A stretch of 64,000 nucleotides of DNA from Micromonospora costi (GTDB taxonomy: Bacteria > Actinomycetota > Actinomycetes > Mycobacteriales > Micromonosporaceae), in NCBI RefSeq assembly GCF_003626655.1, contig NZ_RBAN01000004.1, forward strand, positions 773,445-837,444, given 5' to 3'. This document shows positions 53,404 through 61,578 of this stretch, one piece after another. Position 1 is the stretch's first letter, and each line of letters begins with the position of its first letter. Below the pieces are notes generated by a model. It saw only the letters and a list, made by a program, of their open reading frames with translations, did no database searches and was not told the origin of the DNA. Both the position numbers and the translations under genes were made by a program.

Positions 53404-54167
53404 CGCGCCCCCTCCTTCAGCGCCGCGGACAGCCGCCGGTGCAGCTCGACGAAGTGTGGATCGACCCGGATGTCGTCGGGATCGCGCGGCCGGGGCAGGT
53501 CCACCGACTGGTCGAGCAGGATCGTTCCGACCGGCCCGAGCACCACGACGCGATCGGCGAGGATCAGCGCCTCCTCGATGTCGTGGGTGACGAAGACGAC
53601 CGTGCGCCCGCTGCCGGACCACAGCCGTAGCAGTTCGCCCTGCAGTTCGGTGCGCAGTTGGGCGTCGAGCGCTCCGAACGGCTCGTCGAGCAGCAGCGTC
53701 TCCGGGTCAGCACAAAGCATCCGGGCCAGGCTGGCGCGCCGGCGCATGCCACCGGACAGCTCGCGTGGGTAGTGCCGCTCGAAGCCGTCCAAACCGACGA
53801 GCTTGATCAGCTCGGCGGCGACGGCAGCGCGTTCCTTCTTGCTCTCCCCACGCAGTTCGCGGGGCATCTGCACGTTGCGGGCGACGTCACGCCACGGCAT
53901 CAGCGTGTCGTGTTGGGTCAGGTAGCCGACCTGCGTGTTGGGTCCGCGCATCGGCTTGCCGCCATACGTAATCTGCCCGCTGGTCGGCGGGGTCAGCCCG
54001 GCGAGGAGGTTGAGCAGGGTCGACTTTCCGCAACCGCTGCGTCCCAGCAACACCAGGAAGGACCCCTGCTCGACGGTCAGGTCGACGCCGCGCAGCGCAA
54101 TCAGTTCCTCGTCGTCCTTGCGGAAGTGCTTGGACAGTCCCTGCACCTCGATGACGGCGGCGCTCAT
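53400..54167 (-). CDS. ABC transporter ATPase, SsuB/TauB type
   Basis: The 255-residue ATPase has Walker A LGRSGCGKSTLLNLLAG, Q-loop VGYLTQHDTLMPWRDVARNV, signature LSGGMRRRASLARML, Walker B LLLDEPFGALD and VTHD. These match SsuB/TauB. Its ATG overlaps the stop of the DUF6282 gene, tying hydrolase and importer together. Confidence 0.95.
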   Translation of the reverse strand: MSAAVIEVQGLSKHFRKDDEELIALRGVDLTVEQGSFLVLLGRSGCGKSTLLNLLAGLTPPTSGQITYGGKPMRGPNTQVGYLTQHDTLMPWRDVARNVQMPRELRGESKKERAAVAAELIKLVGLDGFERHYPRELSGGMRRRASLARMLCADPETLLLDEPFGALDAQLRTELQGELLRLWSGSGRTVVFVTHDIEEALILADRVVVLGPVGTILLDQSVDLPRPRDPDDIRVDPHFVELHRRLSAALKEGAR

Positions 54168-55099
54168 GCTGTCACCGCCGACGGCGCCGCCGCGACGCGG
54201 CGGGTGTTCGTCACTGCCATCACGTGTACCTCGTCCTCGGTGAACCCGGCCTCCAGCAGTCGGTCGGCCAGCAGCGCGAGACCGTCCTCCACCGGGGGGT
54301 TGAACGGCTGGCCGAGGTCGGAGGAGAGGAGCGAATGCTCGGGGCCGACCTGCCGGATGTGGTCGAACAGGGTGTCCCAGCTGACCTTTCCGGTGTACGG
54401 GGTGGTGAAGCAGCGTTCCATCAGCGCGCCCCGCTCGGCCAGGTGCCGCTGCACCTGAACCGACAGTCGCTGAGAGGTGAACTCCGGGTGCGTGACGACG
54501 ATGCGCCGCACCCCGAGGTCGGCCGCCGCGTCGACGACCGTGGTGATCTCGTCACCGGACAGGTGCCCGGTCGCCAGCACCATGTCGTGCTTGGCGATGA
54601 CGCTCAGCACCTCCCGGAGCGCCGGCACGATCGCGCCGTCGGAGTCGACGACGTCGATCGCCGGGGCCATGATGCCCTGCTCGGCCAGGTCGGCCTGCAG
54701 TTGCGCCCACATGGGCGGGGTGGCGCCCTCCGGCTCGCAGGCCTGGCACTCCCGCTGGTTGGCGCAGTCCACGGTGGGCAGCCAGACGATCCGCGCGCCC
54801 TGCCGGCCCGCGATCTCCACTGCCACCGGGTTGAGCCCGCCGACCGAGCCATTCAGCGTGAGAGCGCCGAGCACGTCCACACCGGGTACGGCGTTGCGCA
54901 CCACTTCGGCCCGCTCGGCGGTGGGCACATAGTGGGATTTCAGTACGAAGCCGGCCAGGCCGACCTCGGCGAACCGGCGCGCCAACGAGACGTCGTCGAT
55001 GCGCCGGCGCATCACGTCCGGCGCGACGTGGATGTGCGTGTCGTACGCCCCGGCGACGAGTTCACGGGCTCGGGCCGAGGGGGTGGGGTGGTCACTCAC
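54164..55099 (-). CDS. DUF6282 amidohydrolase-like protein
   Basis: GTG 55099 (311 residues) has GGAGG six bases upstream. The TIM-barrel metal motif YDTHIHVAPDVMRRR lies near residue 20. Further His and Asp positions fit a metal hydrolase: VLKSHYVP, ATGHLSGDE, VVTHPEF and SSDLGQPFNPP. The extra Cys pair in CANQRECQACEP may hold a metal. DUF6282 proteins are uncharacterised. Fusion by four-base overlap with the importer ATPase suggests it processes the imported compound, for example as a lactonase or amidase; this is inference. Confidence 0.85.
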   Translation of the reverse strand: MSDHPTPSARARELVAGAYDTHIHVAPDVMRRRIDDVSLARRFAEVGLAGFVLKSHYVPTAERAEVVRNAVPGVDVLGALTLNGSVGGLNPVAVEIAGRQGARIVWLPTVDCANQRECQACEPEGATPPMWAQLQADLAEQGIMAPAIDVVDSDGAIVPALREVLSVIAKHDMVLATGHLSGDEITTVVDAAADLGVRRIVVTHPEFTSQRLSVQVQRHLAERGALMERCFTTPYTGKVSWDTLFDHIRQVGPEHSLLSSDLGQPFNPPVEDGLALLADRLLEAGFTEDEVHVMAVTNTRRVAAAPSAVTA

Positions 55100-55185
55100 G
55101 GAGCCTCCAAGGGGAATCAGGACATCGCCCCGCGACGTGTGGCACCGCGGTGGCCGGTCGAGCTGTGATGTTGTGGACTCTCGAT

Positions 55186-55920
55186 TCAAAAGTGGACGAG
55201 GTCGGGTGCAGACGCGTGGTGCTGCGCGTGGGCGGACGTCATCTCGCGGAGGGTGTCTGCGACATGGGAGAGGTGGTAGCGCATCGCGGCCTCGGCGGCG
55301 TCCGGGTCAGCCGCCTCGATGGCGTCGACGATCCGGGTGTGCTCGACGAAGGACCGGGCGGACCGTCCGGGAACGAGCACCGTGCGGTATTGGAACCGCA
55401 CCATCTGTGCCTTGAGCCCGGCGATGAGCCGGGTGGCCGTGTGATGCCGGGACGCCTCAATGATCTTCGCGTGCATCCGAGCGTTGCCGTCCGAGTACGC
55501 CAGCAGGTCGCCCGCCTTCAGGCAGGCCGACATGTGCGCGAGCGTCTCGCGCATGAAAGCGACCTCCGCTGGTGTGGCCTTCGTAGCGGCTTCGCGGGCA
55601 GCGAGTGCTTCGAGCGCGCCGCGCGCCTGGGTGATCTCCAGGGCCTCGGCCTCGGTCACCATCCGCACCCGGGCCCCGCGGTTCGGCTCATGGACCACGA
55701 GCCCCTCCTGCTCGAGTCGGGCGAGCACAGTGCGGACGGCGGTGCGGCCTACTCCGAGCGTGACGGCTAGGTCGACCTCGACCAGCCGCTGGTTGGGCAT
55801 CAGCCGCCCCCTGACGATGTCCTCGCGCAGTCTCGTGTACGCCTCGTCGGCGGCTGTCCGCCCGCGGCCGTTGCGGCCGACGGTCGTCGGCACCGACTGC
55901 GGCGGTGGTGTGGCGTCCAC
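55186..55920 (-). CDS. GntR/FadR-family regulator
   Basis: GTG 55920 (244 residues) follows AAAGGAACC. The winged helix-turn-helix (residues 22-90; LREDIVRGRLMPNQRLVEVD, LGVGRTAVRTVLARLEQEGLV) and the FCD domain (RMHAKIIEASRHH, YHLSHVADTLREM) are complete. The HTH and the NRGARVRMV stretch resemble those of the other two GntR proteins of the island, so the three are likely paralogues. It lies within the ligJ-transporter operon. Confidence 0.92.
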   Translation of the reverse strand: MDATPPPQSVPTTVGRNGRGRTAADEAYTRLREDIVRGRLMPNQRLVEVDLAVTLGVGRTAVRTVLARLEQEGLVVHEPNRGARVRMVTEAEALEITQARGALEALAAREAATKATPAEVAFMRETLAHMSACLKAGDLLAYSDGNARMHAKIIEASRHHTATRLIAGLKAQMVRFQYRTVLVPGRSARSFVEHTRIVDAIEAADPDAAEAAMRYHLSHVADTLREMTSAHAQHHASAPDLVHF

Positions 55921-55967
55921 GACGGTTCCTTTCGTCGGCTGCGGGATCGAGCGGGGAGACTCGGCTC

Positions 55968-56987
55968 TCAACGGTTTCTGGCCTTCAGTGCCGCATCCAG
56001 TCGCGGGTAGACCCGCCGGGCGTTGCGCTCGAGGACCTTCTCTCGGTCTCCCGGCGCCAGGTGCAGCGCGTCCACGTATCGCAGGGTGTCGTCGAAGTGG
56101 TGGCCGGTCTGCGGATCGATGCCCCGGACCGCGCCGACCATCTCGGAGCCGAACAGGATGTTGTCGACGCCGATGACGCTGAAGAGCAAGTCGATGCCGT
56201 GCTGGTGGTATACGCAGGTGTCGAAGAAGACGTTCTTCATGACCGACTCGTCCAACGCGGGGCGGTTGAGCATGTCCGCGAGCCCTCGGAAGCGGCCCCA
56301 GTGGTAGGGCACTGCGCCCCCGCCGTGCGGAATGACGAATCGCAGGTCTGGGAAGTCCTTGAAGAGGTCTGACTGCAGGAACTGCATGAACGCGGTGGTG
56401 TCGGCGTTGAGGTAGTGCGACCCGGTGGCGTGGAAGTTTGCGTTGGTCACCGCCGAGACGTGCACCATCGCCGGCACCTGCAGCTCTACCATCGCCTCGT
56501 AGAAGGGATACCAGCTGCGGTCGGTCAGCGGCGGGGAGGTCCAGTGGCCACCGCTGGTGTCGGGGTTGAGGTTGCATCCCACGAACCCGAGCTCCAACAC
56601 GCAGCGTCGCAGTTCAGCGATCGAGTGCGAGATGGGGACTCCGGGCGACTGCGGGAGCTGGCAGACTCCGATGAAGTTGTCCGGGTACAGCTCGACCACG
56701 CGCGCGATGAGGTCGTTGGAGACCTGCGCCCAGCGGCTGCTGACGGCCTCGTCACCGACGTGATGGCCCATGGCCGAGGCGCGCGGCGAGAAGATGGTCA
56801 AGTCGATCCCGCGCTCGGCCATGAGTCGCAGCTGGCTTCCCTCGATCGTCTCGCGGATCTCGTCGTCCGAGATGCCGGGGTAGGCCGGCGGTTCTTCGCC
56901 GGCGCTGAAGGCCGCCTGCTGCGCCTCTCGCCACGACGTGTGCGCCTGCGGCGCGGTCGTGTAGTGGCCATGGCAGTCGATGATCAC
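55968..56987 (-). CDS. ligJ: 4-oxalomesaconate hydratase LigJ
   Basis: The 339-residue amidohydrolase aligns along its length, from memory, with Sphingobium LigJ: MIIDCHGHYTTAP (zinc-ligand His6, His8), LTIFSPRASAMGHHVGD, NLNPDTSGGHWTSPPLTDR, GSHYLNADTTAFMQFL, FVIPHGGGAVPYHWGRFRGL and the C-terminal NARRVYPRLDAALKA. LigJ hydrates 4-oxalomesaconate to 4-carboxy-4-hydroxy-2-oxoadipate in the protocatechuate 4,5-cleavage and gallate pathways. It is the first gene of the leftward operon and divergent from a GntR gene. Confidence 0.93.
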   Translation of the reverse strand: MIIDCHGHYTTAPQAHTSWREAQQAAFSAGEEPPAYPGISDDEIRETIEGSQLRLMAERGIDLTIFSPRASAMGHHVGDEAVSSRWAQVSNDLIARVVELYPDNFIGVCQLPQSPGVPISHSIAELRRCVLELGFVGCNLNPDTSGGHWTSPPLTDRSWYPFYEAMVELQVPAMVHVSAVTNANFHATGSHYLNADTTAFMQFLQSDLFKDFPDLRFVIPHGGGAVPYHWGRFRGLADMLNRPALDESVMKNVFFDTCVYHQHGIDLLFSVIGVDNILFGSEMVGAVRGIDPQTGHHFDDTLRYVDALHLAPGDREKVLERNARRVYPRLDAALKARNR

Positions 56988-57134
56988 GTGTCCCAGGGCT
57001 CCTTGGGGTGGGCTGATCGGCAGAACCAGCTCCGTTTACCGGCAGGCGATGTGATCCGGGGCCTGATGGCCTCCCGCGTCACGCTCGCGAATGCCGCTCG
57101 GCAACTGTGACCGTAACCACCACGCAACATCGTC

Positions 57135-57164
57135 GCAATAGATGTCGAGCAGATTGTCGACAAT
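57135..57164 (-). promoter_or_regulatory. ligJ promoter with GntR-type operator
   Basis: ATTGTCGACAAT (57153-57164) is a perfect 12-bp palindrome. On the minus strand TTGTCG (57158-57163) and TATTGC (57135-57140) are 17 bases apart and could be the ligJ promoter, with its -35 inside the operator. In the plus direction, TATACT (57193-57198) is a good -10 box for the divergent GntR gene. Confidence 0.65.
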
Positions 57165-57222
57165 ATTTTCACCACGGACTCCACAGAGGCCATATACTCA
57201 TCCGCGACTGAGGAGGTCCGGT

Positions 57223-57879
57223 TTGGCCAAGACCCCGCGTGAGGGTGCCGCTGCCACGAGGCTGGCGGCCGACGCACTACGCGCCGCGCTGATGAACGGC
57301 GATCTCGCGCCCGGACAGCGGCTGGTGGAGGCAGAACTCGCCGAGGCGTTCAGCGTCAGCCGCGCCAGTCTCCGCACGGCACTGTTCGACCTGGCCGCCG
57401 AGGGACTGGTCGAGCGCATCCCAAACCGCGGCGCCCGCGTACGGGTCGTGTCCGTGGCCGAGGCGGTGGCGATCACCGAGTGCCGCATGGTCCTCGAGGG
57501 CCTGTGTGCCGCCAAGGCAGCCGAACGGGTCACCGACGAGCAGATCGCCGTACTGACCGATCTCGGCGACCAGATGCAGCGTGCGGTCGCGGACGGCGAC
57601 CCGATGAAGTACTCAGCGCTCAACCGGGAACTCCACCGCCTCGTACGCGAATACGCGGCGCAACCGGTGGCCTCGGGGCTGCTCGACCGACTCAACGGTC
57701 AGCTGGTTCGCCACCAGTTCCGGCTCGCGCTGCGCGCCGGCCGCCCGCAGGTGTCCCTCCGGGAGCACCTCGCGATCATCGACGGGATCGCACGCCGCGA
57801 ACCCGCCGACGCCGAGGTCGCCACCCGCGCACACTTGAGCAGCGTCATCACCGCACTCCAGGAGGCCGACGCCGACTAG
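57223..57879 (+). CDS. GntR/FadR-family regulator divergent from ligJ
   Basis: TTG 57223 (218 residues) is chosen because a perfect AGGAGG lies six bases upstream (57211-57216); the longer frame to 57142 would cover the promoter. HTH: LRAALMNGDLAPGQRLVEAE, FSVSRASLRTALFDLAAEGLV. FCD domain: RELHRLVREYAAQ, REHLAIIDGIARRE. The segment NRGARVRVVSVAEAVAITEC is nearly the same as in the pseudogene at 60611-61009. Probable local regulator acting at the ATTGTCGACAAT operator. Confidence 0.93.
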   Translation: MAKTPREGAAATRLAADALRAALMNGDLAPGQRLVEAELAEAFSVSRASLRTALFDLAAEGLVERIPNRGARVRVVSVAEAVAITECRMVLEGLCAAKAAERVTDEQIAVLTDLGDQMQRAVADGDPMKYSALNRELHRLVREYAAQPVASGLLDRLNGQLVRHQFRLALRAGRPQVSLREHLAIIDGIARREPADAEVATRAHLSSVITALQEADAD

Positions 57880-57906
57880 GGCCGGGCGGACGCTGTCCGC
57901 CTGGCC
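57880..57906. terminator. Bidirectional hairpin terminator
   Basis: GGCCGGGCGGAC (57880-57891) and GTCCGCCTGGCC (57895-57906) form a 12-bp stem with one G/T pair and a GCT loop, between convergent genes. Confidence 0.75.
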
Positions 57907-57918
57907 GGCGCCGGCGGA

Positions 57919-58722
57919 CTATCGGCCACCGTTGTCGCGCAGGTCGATGAGCAGATCACGCGTTGCCGCACTGATCCGCGGCGGGACTCCCAGCTCCTCG
58001 AGCTGCTCAGCGGCAGCGGTCATCTCGTCCGCGCGCCGGCGGGCGTGCCGGTGGGTCCCGTCGATCAGCCTGTCGATTGTGCGCTGGTCGAAGCCGGCCA
58101 GTTCGGTGCTGATGTTGTTGCGCAGCCAGTCCGCGCAGCCTGCCGCCTCCGCGGCGGCCACCGCTTCCACCACCGCTGCGGCCAGTCCCTTGTAGAAGAC
58201 GCTGCGGAGCAGCTTGCGCGAGATGGCCGCGCCCGCCGGCCCCGGCTGAATCGCTACCTCCGCGCCGAAGCCGGACAGGATGGCCGCGTACCGGTCGGCG
58301 GCGGCGCCGGACACCAGCATCGGGGTACGCAACCCCTTGCCCGGTACCGGCGCCATCAGCGCGACGTCGACGACCGGGACGGGCACCCCGGCCGTCTCCG
58401 CGAGCGCCGCCTTGAGACCCGGCGAAGCGGTGTTGAGGTCGGCCCAGATCGTCCCTGGCCGCACGGAAGGCAACGCGTGGCGCAGCGCGTCCATCGCGTC
58501 GTGGGAGCTGTTGACACTGAGCACCAGATCGGCGTCGCGCACCGCGTCGGCCTCGTCGGTTCGAGGGGCGACGCCGTCGGCGGCCGGCACCTTCGGGTCG
58601 TAGCCCCGGACGTCGGCGCCGGCCGCTGCCAGATCGCGGGCGATCTCCGAGCCGGCCTCCCCGAGCCCGAGGACGGCGATGCGGACGGCCGTGCGGGCCT
58701 CCGGGTTCTGCAGCGGGGGCAT
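57919..58722 (-). CDS. NAD(P)-dependent dehydrogenase with DUF1932 C-terminal domain
   Basis: ATG 58722 (267 residues) has GGAG six bases upstream; GTG at codon 14 (VRIAVLG) is a shorter option. The Rossmann motif IAVLGLGEAGSEIARDL and LSVNSSHDAMDALR mark the 6-phosphogluconate/3-hydroxyisobutyrate dehydrogenase clan. DUF1932 follows (ISRKLLRSVFYKGLAAAVVEA). Such genes are frequent beside galD and ligK homologues in other bacteria, but the substrate is not established. It is the last gene of the ligK-galD operon. Confidence 0.88.
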   Translation of the reverse strand: MPPLQNPEARTAVRIAVLGLGEAGSEIARDLAAAGADVRGYDPKVPAADGVAPRTDEADAVRDADLVLSVNSSHDAMDALRHALPSVRPGTIWADLNTASPGLKAALAETAGVPVPVVDVALMAPVPGKGLRTPMLVSGAAADRYAAILSGFGAEVAIQPGPAGAAISRKLLRSVFYKGLAAAVVEAVAAAEAAGCADWLRNNISTELAGFDQRTIDRLIDGTHRHARRRADEMTAAAEQLEELGVPPRISAATRDLLIDLRDNGGR

Positions 58723-58769
58723 GTTGTCTCCACATCGTCGATGAGCACACGGATCACGGGTGGGCAACG

Positions 58770-59846
58770 TCAGCGCGTAAAGGCGATGCCCTCGAAGAGC
58801 TTGCGGGCAGTGCGTACAACACCTGAGCGGACGACTCGCGGTGGAACGACACCCGCGTCGACGGTCACGTCCACCAGCAAGTGGCCAGTCGGGTGCTCCA
58901 CGTCGACCTGCGAGCGGTCGGCCGGCCAGTCCGCGGTGAGCTCGTGACCGACCGCCCCCGGCAGCAGCATGCCGGTGACCACGCTGACCGCGGCCAGCAC
59001 ACCGATCGACGTGTGCGGCTGGACGGGGATGAACGACCGGGTGCAGACCTGGCCGCCGTCGCGCGCGGCGGCGACCAGCGCCGTCTTCGGTACGGAGGAT
59101 CGGCTCACGTCCCCCAGACCCATGAGGGCGCCGGCCTTGACACGCAGGGCGTCGATGCGCTCGAGCAGCGCCACGTCGGCAGCCAACTGCTCGTGCGTCT
59201 CGTAGCCGGTCAGGCCGAGCGACTCGGCCCGCGCCACGACCAGCGGCATGCCGTTGTCGACACAGGTCACGTCGACGCCGTCGATCGAGTCCCGGACCCT
59301 GCCGGTCGGCAGCAGGCTGCCGGTCGCCGAGCCCGCCGTGTCGGTGAAGGCGAGAACGATCGGCGCGGCGGTGCCGGGAACCCCAGCGATCGCAACGTCG
59401 CCACGATACTCGGGACGGCCACCCGGGGTCGGGAAGGTGGCCACCGCGACGCTGTCGGAGTTGACCATCCGAATCCGTACGCTGGTCTCGCGCGGCCCTG
59501 CCGCGGCCAGTCCGCGTTCGACGGCGAAGGGCCCCACGCCGGCCAGAATGTTGCCGCAGTTCTGGCGGTCGCTGACCGTCGCGGTATCGACGCCGAGCTG
59601 AAGGAACAGGTAGTCGACGTCCACGTCCGGGTTCGCCGACCGACTCACGACCGCGACCTTGCTGGTGAGCGAGGTGCCCCCGCCGAGGCCGTCGATCTGG
59701 CGCTGATCGGGGCTGCCCATCAGCCGCAGCAGCAGCTCGTCCCGCTCGGCCGGGTCGGCCGGCAGGTCGGCAGCCTCGAAGTACAGGCCACGGGAGGTGC
59801 CGCCACGCATCATGGTGCAGCGCACCCCCGTGTCGTCGTAGCTCAC
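58770..59846 (-). CDS. galD: 4-oxalomesaconate tautomerase (GalD/LigU, PrpF family)
   Basis: The 358-residue protein has PrpF-family features: VRCTMMRGGTSRGLYF, DGLGGGTSLTSKVAVV, the Cys in SDRQNCGNILAGVGPFA and VCTRSFIPVQPHTSIGVLAAV. GalD of Pseudomonas putida and LigU of Sphingobium convert enol/keto or E/Z isomers of 4-oxalomesaconate. The ligJ and ligK neighbours make this role more likely than aconitate isomerase. It overlaps ligK by four bases. Confidence 0.9.
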   Translation of the reverse strand: MSYDDTGVRCTMMRGGTSRGLYFEAADLPADPAERDELLLRLMGSPDQRQIDGLGGGTSLTSKVAVVSRSANPDVDVDYLFLQLGVDTATVSDRQNCGNILAGVGPFAVERGLAAAGPRETSVRIRMVNSDSVAVATFPTPGGRPEYRGDVAIAGVPGTAAPIVLAFTDTAGSATGSLLPTGRVRDSIDGVDVTCVDNGMPLVVARAESLGLTGYETHEQLAADVALLERIDALRVKAGALMGLGDVSRSSVPKTALVAAARDGGQVCTRSFIPVQPHTSIGVLAAVSVVTGMLLPGAVGHELTADWPADRSQVDVEHPTGHLLVDVTVDAGVVPPRVVRSGVVRTARKLFEGIAFTR

Positions 59847-60547
59847 CGCTCACCCATGACGTACTCGTCGTAGGAGACGTACTCGATGCCGAAGTCGTTG
59901 AGCTTGTCACGGAGCCCGTAGCGGTCCAGGCCCAGCTGACCCTGCTCGAAAGCGGCGCGGCTGGCGTCCTCCTTATCCGTCCGGGCCTGCGCGGCAGTCA
60001 GCGCCCGGGGCACATCGGCCCTGGGTACGACCATGACGCCGTCGTCGTCGGCGACGATCACGTCACCGGGGTGAACGGTCTGTCCGCCGAGCACGATCGG
60101 TACGTTCACCGACCCGGCCGTGGCCTTGACCGAGCCCTGCGCGCTGACCGCCCGCGACCACGCCGGGAACCCCATCTCACGCAGCTCCGCGACGTCGCGC
60201 ACCCCACTGGCGAGCACCACGCCACGGACGCCCCGCTTGGCCAGGGCGGTGGCGAACAGCTCACCGAACAGTCCGTCAGTCGAGGGCGAGTTGGTCGCGA
60301 CCACCAGGACGTCACCTGGCCGGCACTGCTCCACCGCAACGTGGATCATCAGGTTGTCCCCGGGCCAGCACAGCACGGTGACGGCAGTGCCACCGATGCG
60401 CGCACCCGGCCACGCGGGCCGGAACTCGGGGCCAAGGTAGCCGACGCGGCCGAGCGCCTCGTGCACGGTGGCGACACCGTACCCGCCCAGACGTTCCGCA
60501 TCGCCGACGTCGGCGCGCGGTGGATCGGTGACGACGACAGTCCTCAT
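59843..60547 (-). CDS. ligK: 4-carboxy-4-hydroxy-2-oxoadipate aldolase LigK
   Basis: ATG 60547 (234 residues) follows GAGGAG. The RraA-like fold shows WPGDNLMIHVAVEQCRPGDV, the acid-loop GLFGELFATALAKRGVRGVV, Arg-Asp in ASGVRDVAELREMGFPAW and IVADDDGVMVVP. The C-terminal FGIEYVSYDEYV fits the LigK subgroup. This Mg-dependent class II aldolase splits the hydratase product to pyruvate and oxaloacetate and also decarboxylates oxaloacetate. It is the first intact gene of its operon, 63 bases downstream of the GntR pseudogene. Confidence 0.92.
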   Translation of the reverse strand: MRTVVVTDPPRADVGDAERLGGYGVATVHEALGRVGYLGPEFRPAWPGARIGGTAVTVLCWPGDNLMIHVAVEQCRPGDVLVVATNSPSTDGLFGELFATALAKRGVRGVVLASGVRDVAELREMGFPAWSRAVSAQGSVKATAGSVNVPIVLGGQTVHPGDVIVADDDGVMVVPRADVPRALTAAQARTDKEDASRAAFEQGQLGLDRYGLRDKLNDFGIEYVSYDEYVMGER

Positions 60548-60610
60548 GCGGGAGTCTCCTCTTGGTAGCAAGGTCAGGCGCTCGTTAGTCAGGGCGGCGG
60601 CGAAGTCGGC

Positions 60611-61009
60611 TCAGGTGGGTCCGGGCCGCCGGCTCGTTGTCAGCTCGCCCGCCTGCGCTGCCTGCCGTATCCGCAGGGCATGGACGCGCGGTGCGCCTAC
60701 CTCGGCGTCCGTGGCGTGCGGCGCGGCCTTCACCGCGATCAGACCGTCAAGCGCCATACGGCACGCGCTGACCGCCACCGTCTCCGCGGTCGAGACCGTA
60801 CGCACGCGGGCGCCGCGATTCGTGATCCGATCGACCATCAGAGAGTCCACGGCGAGCCAGGCGGCATTGCGGGAGGCGCCACGCAGGGTCACCAGATCGG
60901 CCTCGATCAGCCGCTGGCCCGCGATGAAGTCACCGCTGGTGGTCGCTTCGCGCAACCGCACCTGGTCTGCCTGTCGGACGGCCACGTCGCCGTTGGCGAT
61001 TCTCTCCAT
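60611..61009 (-). pseudogene. Truncated GntR-family regulator
   Basis: From ATG 61009 there are 132 codons. The HTH is recognisable (SGDFIAGQRLIEADLVTLRG, ASRNAAWLAVDSLMVDRI) and NRGARVRTVSTAETVAV matches the GntR at 57223. About four residues (usual GLVE) are missing between SLMVD and RITNRGAR. The FCD ligand domain is lost after AQAGELTT; intact relatives are 215-245 residues. The promoter upstream is well preserved, so the remnant is now probably the leader of the ligK-galD transcript. Confidence 0.8.
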
Positions 61010-61037
61010 GGCTTACCCCCAACAGATCTTGCGCCGA

Positions 61038-61066
61038 CGCTAGGCGACTGGCGACAAGATTGTCAA
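61038..61066 (-). promoter_or_regulatory. Promoter for GntR remnant and ligK operon
   Basis: On the minus strand TTGACA (61061-61066) and CTAGCG (61038-61043) are spaced by 17 bases. The -35 box is embedded in GACAA-GA-TTGTC (61053-61064). AGATTGTC (61057-61064) is also present at the ligJ operator (57151-57158), so one GntR protein could act at both. Confidence 0.6.
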
Positions 61067-61425
61067 CACTTCTGTTGAAAGATGCTGGACCAGCGGCGGC
61101 GGCCGTTGGACATCCAGGCGTAGGGCGTGCAGTGCGGCCACCCGAGCGTCGATCGGTGCGTATCCAGCGATGGCGAGCAGCCGCCGCCGTCCGGGCTCCG
61201 GCAGGTGTGCGATCAGTTGCGGGTATGGCGGCCACTGTCGGCCATGAGTTGCCTCCGACACCAACGCCACCGTCTGCTCGGCAATGGCTACCAGGGGCCG
61301 TACGTGAAGGCGCCAGACTTAGGCGGATGCCGCCGTCCTCGGTGTACCGGCGGAGGAACGCCTCTTCGCCGCCTTCGAGTACCTGTCGGATGTGCGTACG
61401 GATGTCCTCCGCGTCGATCGAACGC
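61040..61425 (-). pseudogene. Frameshifted remnant of an unrecognised gene
   Basis: On the minus strand one frame reads DAEDIRTHIRQVLEGGEEAF, then LRRYTEDGGIRLS, around 61410-61320. A second frame continues from about 61325 as PLVAIAEQTVALVSEATHGR and IAHLPEPGRRRLLAIAGYAP to a TAG at 61040. Both have coding-like composition, and they join well if one base is gained or lost near 61320. I do not recognise the family. The tail overlaps the GntR-remnant promoter. Confidence 0.45.
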
Positions 61426-61578
61426 TCCGGCCCGCCTATGCCCGGCGGCTGGCGCAGAGTGCGGGGAGCCCGGAGGGCCGCCGCAGAACGACACCGTTGA
61501 CCGGTGAGGTGGTGGGCTGGCAGCCGGCCCGGGCGCGGCGGCCGTCGCATCGCCGCGCAGTAGGGCGAGTCACCGCCG

